This document shows positions 1 to 5,012 of a stretch of 5,012 nt of DNA, piece after piece; position 1 is the stretch's first letter, and each line of letters begins with the position of its first letter. The notes beneath the pieces were generated by a model, which was given only the letters and a program-made list of their open reading frames with translations, was not told the origin of the DNA and searched no databases. This DNA comes from Vulcanimicrobiota bacterium (lineage in GTDB: Bacteria > Vulcanimicrobiota > Vulcanimicrobiia > Vulcanimicrobiales > Vulcanimicrobiaceae). The position numbers and the translations under genes were made by a program. Location: NCBI GenBank assembly GCA_030040695.1, contig JASHTE010000176.1:1-5012 (forward strand), written 5' to 3'.

Positions 1-277
1 CGATCCCGCGTTGGTTGGCCTTCTGCCGTGCCATTGCCAGCGCGCTCTCTGCTACGTCGACGCCGAGAACGGAGAATCCCAGCGATGCGACGTGAAGAGC
101 GTTCTCACCGGTTCCACAGCCCGCGTCGAGCACCGCTCCGCCAAAGCCGCCTTCCGATGCCAGGCGCACGACTCGCGGTTGCGGGCTGCCGATGTCCCAA
201 GGCGCTGGGCCCTCGCTGTACGATGCGTCCCAATGCTGCCCCGACAGCCGTTCGTGACTGGTCGGCCTGCGCTCCAT
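1..277 (-). CDS. Class I SAM-dependent methyltransferase, C-terminus cut by the window edge
   Basis: This frame was read by hand from the reverse complement. It gives 92 codons from the ATG at 277 with no stop to the window end. Class I methyltransferases use S-adenosylmethionine to methylate a small molecule, lipid, sugar or protein. The N-terminus carries HWDASYSEGPAPWDIGSPQP (15-34), the 'Y..g.pPWDiG.PqP' signature of the TPMT-like/small-molecule group. SAM-binding motif I follows as VLDAGCGTGENALHVAS (49-65), and motif II ends in the acidic residue of LGVDVAESALAMAR (71-84), which would contact the SAM ribose. The acceptor-binding and C-terminal parts are missing because they lie outside the window, not because the gene is broken. 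It lies 50 bases downstream of the lipoprotein on the same strand and is probably the last or a later gene of the same transcript. The substrate is unknown, and it may have no link to the polysaccharide. Confidence 0.9.
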   Translation of the reverse strand, partial: MERRPTSHERLSGQHWDASYSEGPAPWDIGSPQPRVVRLASEGGFGGAVLDAGCGTGENALHVASLGFSVLGVDVAESALAMARQKANQRGI

Positions 278-327
278 GCCTCCGTGTGGTTAATCTTTCT
301 CGAGAAGACACCTCGCCGCGTGACGCG
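278..327 (-). other. Short intergenic gap with no visible terminator
   Basis: These 50 bases separate the lipoprotein stop (TAA, 330-328) from the methyltransferase ATG. I see no GC-rich hairpin followed by a T-run and no convincing -35/-10 pair, so read-through transcription is the simplest reading. The gap holds a perfect 10-base palindrome, TTCTCGAGAA (297-306), which is short, has no loop and has no known role here. Confidence 0.5.
279..283 (-). promoter_or_regulatory. Shine-Dalgarno-like GGAGG unusually close to the methyltransferase start
   Basis: The minus strand reads GGAGG followed by a single C and then ATG (277-275). The motif is a good anti-SD match, but one base of spacing is too short for normal initiation. 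No other start codon lies upstream in frame before a TAA at 292-290, and no ATG, GTG or TTG follows before the conserved N-terminal motif. The ATG is therefore kept as the start, and this site is only a tentative RBS. Confidence 0.3.
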
Positions 328-1794
328 TTAGCGGGCGAGGATCAAGCCCGCGTTCGCGCCGATCTCCGTCGGTACCGCTGTCGACCACAGCGGCGTGCCG
401 CCGGCGGCCCAGGTGGCGTCGCTATCGTGTACGAGCACGTGCGCGTAGCGCCGCGTAAGCCCTGAGATCTCCGTCGGCGACCCGTTTGTGTTGACAACGG
501 CCGCGCAGTAGCCGATGGAGACGCCGCTCTCGTAACAAGCGGCGTATTCACGGACGAAGACACCCGGCGAAGTCTGGAAAGCGCCGACGTTACCGCTCAG
601 AGGCGTTGCGACGAGCGGCTCCGTAGGCACGATGCTCTCCTCCGGAAAGGTTGTGTCGCTCTCGCCGGCACTGCGAGCTGCAGCGTTAACCTCGGTGAGG
701 GCCTCGATCGAGTAACGCGGATCGTATACGATCCAATGGCTCGCGATTTCAAAGAAGAGCCGGCTCGCATCGCTGCTGTACTCCACCACGAACTTATGGA
801 GGCTGTGATAGAGCAGGATCGCGTTCGCTTGGGCGACCCACCGCGACGGGTCGGAGACTTCCCTCCACGCTCCTTCTGCCATAGCGCCCCGCACGTTGGG
901 CGAGCGCAGCCACTCGAGGTCGTATCCATCGGTACCGGCGCCGTCGTTGCCGATCACCGGCAGTGCCGAAGCCTTCGAAAGCGCGATCGCGTCGTACGCG
1001 TACGCCGACTGCGGATACTGCTGCCGATCCCACTCGACGGCGGTCTCGCCATATTTGTAGCACCAGTACCCATTGCCGCCGTCGCATCCGGGCGGGTCGT
1101 ACTCCGCGGATCCGTACGTGCCGGTGCAGCGTCCATCGTCGAAGATGCAGTTGTACGAGCCGCCGGCGTCGTCTTCGAAGACGTCGGTCGCATAGCGGTT
1201 CTCCAGCGTCGCCGCATGGAAGGCCGCCTGCACGTCAGGGTCGCCGATGTAGAGCGGCTCTCCCGCCTCTCCTTCGTAGAGACCGTCAGCGTGGTCGAAG
1301 AGCCGGTTTCCGTTCCCTTGGTGAAGGTATGCGTGCGCAAAGCCACCGTTCGCGGCGTGAAGGTGCTGCGCCACCGGCGTGTTACAGTTGCTCCCGTCTT
1401 CGGGAAAATCCGGCGCACTCGCGTCGTAACCATTTGGCAGCAGGCAATGCCAGGCGATGTTCGGGTCGACGTAGACGATGACGTGCCGCGCAGCCGCGGC
1501 AGCGAGCTGCGACGACGTCGCATCGTCGTCGGCGTCGTAGTACACCTCGACCCAGTCGGCGTGCGACGCGATCCAGGACGAGGAAATACCCACGTTGAGC
1601 GCCTCGACACAGGTTTGGTTCGCATTCGCGCAGGCGTAGAGCCAGTTCTGCACGTGCGTTGCTATGCCGGCCGTGGCCTTCGCACCCGTCTGCGGCAGTT
1701 GGGCGACAACGGTGGAGTGCGCTTCGCCGGAAGCGCCGCACGAGACGAGCAGCGCTACTGTGACGGTCGCAAGTCGTGCCCGAGCGACGGACAT
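328..1794 (-). CDS. Predicted secreted lipoprotein of unclear family, possibly a glycoside-hydrolase-like barrel protein
   Basis: 488-residue exported protein that I cannot place in a named family with certainty. It begins with a lipoprotein signal: basic n-region (Arg5, Arg7), hydrophobic core 8-17 and lipobox LVSC (16-19), with Gly at +2, which would allow outer-membrane sorting in a diderm. The mature part has ten cysteines in short-range pairs (55/62, 117/137, 216/223, 237/245, 420/430), consistent with five disulfides outside the cytoplasm. It has only four lysines (39, 247, 274, 334) and is rich in Asp, Tyr and Trp. Hydrophobic strand-like segments alternate with acidic loops: WVEVYYDADDD (81-91), HVIVYVDPN (104-112), ATDVFEDD (202-209), LPVIGND (278-284), VRGAMAEGAW (301-310) and ASHWIVYDP (351-359). 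This order recalls TIM-barrel glycoside-hydrolase-like proteins, with Asp204 or Asp208/209 and Glu307 as possible catalytic residues. The C-terminal 100 or so residues look like a beta-sandwich. The start at 1794 overlaps the glycosyltransferase stop as TGATG. A role in binding or trimming the polysaccharide is inferred from operon context. A polysaccharide-binding protein without catalysis is the main alternative. Confidence 0.85.
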   Translation of the reverse strand: MSVARARLATVTVALLVSCGASGEAHSTVVAQLPQTGAKATAGIATHVQNWLYACANANQTCVEALNVGISSSWIASHADWVEVYYDADDDATSSQLAAAAARHVIVYVDPNIAWHCLLPNGYDASAPDFPEDGSNCNTPVAQHLHAANGGFAHAYLHQGNGNRLFDHADGLYEGEAGEPLYIGDPDVQAAFHAATLENRYATDVFEDDAGGSYNCIFDDGRCTGTYGSAEYDPPGCDGGNGYWCYKYGETAVEWDRQQYPQSAYAYDAIALSKASALPVIGNDGAGTDGYDLEWLRSPNVRGAMAEGAWREVSDPSRWVAQANAILLYHSLHKFVVEYSSDASRLFFEIASHWIVYDPRYSIEALTEVNAAARSAGESDTTFPEESIVPTEPLVATPLSGNVGAFQTSPGVFVREYAACYESGVSIGYCAAVVNTNGSPTEISGLTRRYAHVLVHDSDATWAAGGTPLWSTAVPTEIGANAGLILAR

Positions 1795-2993
1795 CAGTTG
1801 AGCAGCGCGGCGATGCGCGCGGCGAGTCCTGCAAGGATCGCGTCGCGATCGAAAGCGGCGGCATATCGCCGCCCGGCATGCCCCAGCGCGCGTGCGAGCT
1901 CACGGTCACCCGCGAGGCGTCGCACTGCGTCGGCGAGGGAATGCGGGTTTCCGGGCTCGCTGCAGACGCCTCCGACGGCTTCGCTGACGACGCGCCGAGC
2001 CTCGCCGGCCGCACAGAGCACGACCGGGCGCTCGACCATGAACGCATCGAAGAGTTTGGTAGGAATGCACTCGGTAATGCCTTCCCGTAGCACGGAGACC
2101 GCCGCGTCGGACTCGGCGAGCGCGCCCATGGCTTCAGCGCGCGATCGCACGCCGTAGACGTCGACGTTATCGATCGCTTCGCGCTCGATCCGCCCGGTGA
2201 TGTGCTGGTAATCTGCACCGCCGCCGATGAGCGCGATCCGAACGTTGTCGTCCTTCAGGAGCTTAGCGGCGTCGAGCAGGAGATCGAGCCCGTTGGCGAC
2301 CCCAAAGTTTCCGGTAAAGGTTGCGACGAACTCACCGTTTCTTCGCCGGATGACGCCGGGACGCGGAGAGACGCGATCCCAACCGTTGGGCGCTAGAAAG
2401 ATCTCGGTGGAACCAGCGCGCCGCCGCACCCGCTCGGCCGCGCTGGGCGTAACGGGAACGATAAGCGAAGCGAGCGCGTAGAGTCTTTCGACGAGCGCGC
2501 CGATGAGACGCGCCATGAACCCCTCCTCCTTCCACACGCCCATCTGAATCGGAAGATCCGGGAAGACGTCGCGCACGTCGACGACGAGCCTCGCACCGCG
2601 CAGCACGCGGACGGCCATCGCCGGGAAAGCGAGCGTGATTGGGGGCGACGTCATGAGAACGATGTCCGGGCGTTTCGCGAAGAGCACACCGTATACGGTT
2701 GAGAGCAAGGCAAAGCTAAGCCACGCCAGATACCGGCCGTATCGCCGGGCGGTCGCAATGTGCAGGAGCCTGACGATCTCGACGCCGTCGCGATGCTCCC
2801 GCAGGAACGGCTTGCCCCGGTAGGCCGCGTCGATGCTTCCAGAGGGAAAACTCGGCATGGGAGCGAGCACGGTGACATCCATGCCTGCGCCCGCGAGTGC
2901 GCGTGCGAGCGACTCCATACGATGTGCCGCGGCGCAGGGCTCCGGCGCGTAGAACTGGGAGAGGATCAGGATACGCGGCTTGCGTTTAGGCAC
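1794..2993 (-). CDS. GT4-family glycosyltransferase (WbuB-like)
   Basis: Retaining glycosyltransferase of GT-B fold, family GT4, which transfers a sugar from a nucleotide-sugar donor to a lipid-linked or glycan acceptor at the cytoplasmic membrane. In 399-residue numbering from the GTG at 2993, the N-terminal Rossmann domain opens with RILILSQFYAPEP (7-19), where family members place the acceptor-side loop, and continues with the WbuB-like VVDVRDVFPDLP (137-148). The C-terminal donor domain has FTGNFGVANGLDLLLDAAKL (226-245), IALIGGG (253-259) and IPTKLFDAFMVERPVV (310-325). The last resembles the conserved E/D-containing donor-binding segment 'P.K.fEymA.g.Pvi'. The length is normal for the family. 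An ATG lies 27 bases upstream at 3020, but the GTG is preceded by a strong GGAGGTG at 3009-3003 with 9 bases of spacing, and starting there puts the first beta-strand at the usual distance from the N-terminus. The gene overlaps the acyltransferase stop (TAA, 2988-2986) by 8 bases (35 if the ATG is used). Donor and linkage cannot be read from the sequence. Confidence 0.92.
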   Translation of the reverse strand: MPKRKPRILILSQFYAPEPCAAAHRMESLARALAGAGMDVTVLAPMPSFPSGSIDAAYRGKPFLREHRDGVEIVRLLHIATARRYGRYLAWLSFALLSTVYGVLFAKRPDIVLMTSPPITLAFPAMAVRVLRGARLVVDVRDVFPDLPIQMGVWKEEGFMARLIGALVERLYALASLIVPVTPSAAERVRRRAGSTEIFLAPNGWDRVSPRPGVIRRRNGEFVATFTGNFGVANGLDLLLDAAKLLKDDNVRIALIGGGADYQHITGRIEREAIDNVDVYGVRSRAEAMGALAESDAAVSVLREGITECIPTKLFDAFMVERPVVLCAAGEARRVVSEAVGGVCSEPGNPHSLADAVRRLAGDRELARALGHAGRRYAAAFDRDAILAGLAARIAALLN

Positions 2994-4065
2994 TTGCTCG
3001 AACACCTCCAACGAGAACATTGCGCACCGTCCGCTTCGCGCTCATCGTCGCGCTCCACACTCTCTCGGTTGCTTGCGAGCGTCGGGAGGGGCGGCTAATG
3101 GTGAAGTTTTCCAAAAGACGGACCTGGGAACCGAAGCGCGCCTTGTACGCCTCGTCTCCACGCAGAAAATCGTACTCGGAGAAGCGCTCGGAGATCGCGC
3201 GCTCGATGCCGCGCATGAGCATGCCGATTCCCGGCGAGTGGTGCGAGGAAGAACGATCGTACGCGAGCATGTAGATGCCCCACGATCTGCACTCTGGATC
3301 GGTAAATGCAGCCTGTGCTGCAAGAGGCATGCCGTTCTCGCTCCATAGCACGCCCACGCGACAGCAGCCGCGCCGGTACGCTTCCTTGAAGAGCCGGCCA
3401 TACGTCCGCCGCGCCTTCCGCAAATTCGATTTCCAGCGTTCGTGGTGCAGCGCCAGCAGCGCTTCCACGTCCCGCTCGATCGTGTCATCGCTTGCGAGCG
3501 TGAACGTCGCGCCGCTCCACGCGTTCATGCGACGGATCGCGTACCGTAGGGATTTCTTTCGCGGACTCGTCTCTGCGAACGCGCTCCAGCTCTCCGGCAG
3601 CGGCACGACGTGGCAGGTCGTCGACTCTTCACGCCGCACGACGTTCCCGTCGCCGAGGACGTCGATGAGCTGTGCGATGCGAGGGTCACGGATGCTCCGG
3701 GCGCGGATGACGTCCCACCGCATCGCTCTCAGCGCTGCGGCGAATGCCTGGATGGCTGCGCGTTCCTCGCGAGCGATGACGAGACTGGTGTAATCTGCGG
3801 TCGGATACGCACCGAGGCCGAGCTCTCGATAGAACCGCAGCGGACCCAAACCTGCGGTGTGCGTGACGAAAAAGAGGAACGCGACGTACTCATCACCGTC
3901 GCGTACCGCCAGCAGGGTCCAACGCCGACGCATCGCGGCGACGAAGGAGCGCAGCCACGACCACGATACGAAGACCGTGCGATAAGGGTCGGCGGCGTAG
4001 ACGCGCTCGTAGTCGCTGCGAATGCGCTCGAAGGCAGAGAGCGACTCGATCCTTTCGACGATCAT
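2986..4065 (-). CDS. FemAB/BioF2-like GNAT acyltransferase (PF13480-type)
   Basis: Predicted cytoplasmic acyltransferase of about 359 residues, in the GNAT superfamily branch that includes the BioF2-like domain (PF13480), CelD/BcsL-like proteins and FemAB relatives. These move acyl or aminoacyl groups onto polysaccharide, peptidoglycan or lipid precursors. An N-terminal half (about 10-140) is followed by the diagnostic part: the basic segment SPRKKSLRYAIRRM (167-180), LHHERW (206-211), the core GMPLAAQAAF (245-254), IYMLAYD (264-270), SPGIGMLMRGIERAI (277-291) and YDFLRGDEAYKARF (298-311). The last of these is close to the family's 'yDFlrGde.YK..w' signature. No signal peptide or membrane segment is seen. 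I chose the ATG at 4065 because it overlaps the upstream stop as ATGA. The same frame stays open for 222 more codons to 4731, but that stretch lies out of frame inside the membrane-protein gene and reads as low-complexity Arg-rich shadow. The SD is weak (AGAAAG about 7 bases upstream), which fits coupled translation. The substrate is unknown; acylation or aminoacylation of the polysaccharide is inferred from context. Confidence 0.88.
   Translation of the reverse strand: MIVERIESLSAFERIRSDYERVYAADPYRTVFVSWSWLRSFVAAMRRRWTLLAVRDGDEYVAFLFFVTHTAGLGPLRFYRELGLGAYPTADYTSLVIAREERAAIQAFAAALRAMRWDVIRARSIRDPRIAQLIDVLGDGNVVRREESTTCHVVPLPESWSAFAETSPRKKSLRYAIRRMNAWSGATFTLASDDTIERDVEALLALHHERWKSNLRKARRTYGRLFKEAYRRGCCRVGVLWSENGMPLAAQAAFTDPECRSWGIYMLAYDRSSSHHSPGIGMLMRGIERAISERFSEYDFLRGDEAYKARFGSQVRLLENFTISRPSRRSQATERVWSATMSAKRTVRNVLVGGVRASA
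3003..3009 (-). promoter_or_regulatory. Shine-Dalgarno site that favours the GTG start of the glycosyltransferase
   Basis: The minus strand reads GGAGGTG here, a near-perfect anti-SD match, with 9 bases between it and the GTG at 2993-2991. The rival ATG at 3020 has only a weak GGACGG-like stretch upstream. The site lies inside the last codons of the upstream acyltransferase gene, so ribosomes ending there can reinitiate. This is inference from motif and spacing only. Confidence 0.6.
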
Positions 4066-5012
4066 GCCGTGCTTTCTGAACGCGCGAGCGTGCGCGCCTG
4101 GGCGATGAGCGCAAAGAGCACCCAGACGAACTTCACGTCGAAGAGGTCGATGAAAAATGCTGCGAATCCGAGACCGGCGAGCGAGGCGAGGCAAACGGCG
4201 CGAATGTCGCCGAGGAGACCGGCTCTCGGCAGCGCGCGTGCCATGAGCCATTGCGAGGCGCACCAGCCGGCTACGAGAACGAGGCCCACGATACCGAGCT
4301 CGACGCCGTAGTGGATCACGATATCGTGCGAAGCCATCTGCCACCCGAGGTCGTAGCGCTCGAACACCTTGAGGTACCACTGGTTGTAGATCGTCGCGTA
4401 GCTCCCCGAGCCGGTGCCGAAGAACGGATGGTGGAGGAACGCCGCTATTCCGACGCGCCAGATCGAGGTGCGACCGCTCCCGCCGTTTCCTTGGTCGGCC
4501 AGCGCGCGAATGATGACGTTGGGGAAAAGTGCGACCGCGCCGATGGCGAGCGCCGTTACCGGGACGAGAACGCGCCTCCACGAGCGCAAGAGCACCGTCG
4601 TGACGAGCGTTACGATCCCGAGGCCGAGTGTCGCGTCGCGTGATCCAACGAGAGCGAGCGCAAGCAGGAGAATGCTCATCGCCCCGAGCGCAGCGATCGC
4701 GTGAACGAGTCGCTTCGTTCGCGAAAACCACATGAGCGCGATCGCAAACGGCAAGAGGAGACCGTCGCCGTACATGTTCGGGTCGAGACTTGACTGCCCA
4801 AAGGTGACGGTAAGCCGGTGCGAGTCTTGGAGCTGCTGCGCCGTTTGCATTCCGCCGGTGTGCAACTCGTAGATGCCAATGCCCGCTGCGACGATACCAC
4901 TCAAGAGGATTGCTGCGAGCAGCGGAACCAGGTCGCGTCGTTGCATCGGGAAGGTAGCCAGGACCACGTACAGTGCGACCAGCATGAGCATGGTCAGCGC
5001 CTCGCTTCCCGG
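4062..5012 (-). CDS. O-antigen ligase/polymerase-family membrane protein (Wzy/WaaL-like), N-terminus cut by the window edge
   Basis: Polytopic membrane protein of the O-antigen ligase/polymerase family (PF04932-like). These proteins polymerise undecaprenyl-linked repeat units or transfer glycan to an acceptor on the outer face of the inner membrane. The frame has no stop up to the window end: seven codons precede the ATG at 4991 and read on smoothly, so the true start lies outside. Numbering from that ATG (309 residues), hydrophobic segments lie near 1-16, 21-41, 76-89, 98-117, 120-136, 143-161, 228-250 and 266-300. Family-like signatures are FGQSSLDPNMYG (64-75), GSRDATLG (116-123), the loop motif GRTSIWRVGIAAFLHHPFFG (173-192) followed by TGSGSY, and SHDIVIHYGVELGIVG (221-236), which resembles the conserved H(N)...E.G..G segment. 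The TGA stop overlaps the next start as ATGA (4065-4062), which implies translational coupling. The sequence alone cannot separate ligase from polymerase. The neighbouring glycosyltransferase favours a polysaccharide assembly role. Confidence 0.88.
   Translation of the reverse strand, partial: PGSEALTMLMLVALYVVLATFPMQRRDLVPLLAAILLSGIVAAGIGIYELHTGGMQTAQQLQDSHRLTVTFGQSSLDPNMYGDGLLLPFAIALMWFSRTKRLVHAIAALGAMSILLLALALVGSRDATLGLGIVTLVTTVLLRSWRRVLVPVTALAIGAVALFPNVIIRALADQGNGGSGRTSIWRVGIAAFLHHPFFGTGSGSYATIYNQWYLKVFERYDLGWQMASHDIVIHYGVELGIVGLVLVAGWCASQWLMARALPRAGLLGDIRAVCLASLAGLGFAAFFIDLFDVKFVWVLFALIAQARTLARSESTA

Noticed and set aside
297..306. Perfect palindrome TTCTCGAGAA in the intergenic gap.
   Set aside because: Ten bases with no loop, no T-run and no second copy seen; too short to support an operator or terminator.
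28..465. A 145-codon plus-strand frame at the window start.
   Set aside because: It is antisense to the methyltransferase motifs and the lipoprotein end; its Arg/Pro/Ala-rich translation has no family signature.
736..2157. A 473-codon stop-free frame on the plus strand across the lipoprotein and glycosyltransferase genes.
   Set aside because: It is antisense to two genes with clear protein features, its translation is Arg/Val/Ala-rich with no domain motif, and long antisense open frames are expected at this GC content.
1382..2218. A 278-codon minus-strand frame that spans the glycosyltransferase/lipoprotein junction.
   Set aside because: It is a shadow frame out of phase with both real genes, with biased Ser/Arg composition and no recognisable motif.
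4066..4731. A 222-codon in-frame extension of the acyltransferase, which would make a 581-residue fusion.
   Set aside because: It overlaps the membrane-protein gene in another frame, is Arg-rich and low in complexity, and the ATGA junction at 4065 gives a better start.

Overview
The window is one block of five genes, all on the minus strand and read from high to low coordinates. There is almost no non-coding DNA. The base composition is high in GC, and the many long stop-free shadow frames on both strands are typical of that. The organism is a bacterium. A signal peptide with a lipobox points to a cell that makes lipoproteins, probably a diderm. I cannot fix the phylum from the sequence: no rRNA, housekeeping marker or mobile element is present.

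Layout in order of transcription. (1) 5012-4062: the C-terminal part of a multi-pass membrane protein of the O-antigen ligase/polymerase (Wzy/WaaL, PF04932-like) family; its N-terminus lies outside the window. (2) 4065-2986: a FemAB/BioF2-like GNAT acyltransferase of about 359 residues. (3) 2993-1794: a GT4-family glycosyltransferase similar to WbuB, with a probable GTG start. (4) 1794-328: a 488-residue predicted lipoprotein that is cysteine-paired and very lysine-poor. It may have a glycoside-hydrolase-like barrel, but I cannot assign it to a named family with certainty. (5) 277-<1: the N-terminal 92 residues of a class I SAM-dependent methyltransferase of the 'PWDIGxPQP' type; its C-terminus lies outside the window.

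Genes 1 to 4 overlap at each junction (ATGA, an 8-base overlap, then TGATG), so they are almost certainly one translationally coupled operon. Gene 5 follows after 50 bases with no recognisable terminator and probably belongs to the same transcript. The content fits a surface polysaccharide or exopolysaccharide locus: a cytoplasmic glycosyltransferase builds the repeat unit, the acyltransferase may decorate it or a related wall or lipid component, and the membrane Wzy/WaaL-like protein polymerises or transfers it. The exported lipoprotein may bind, trim or process the product outside the cytoplasm. The role of the methyltransferase is open. The most interesting item is the lipoprotein, because its family is unclear and it is tightly coupled to polysaccharide genes.
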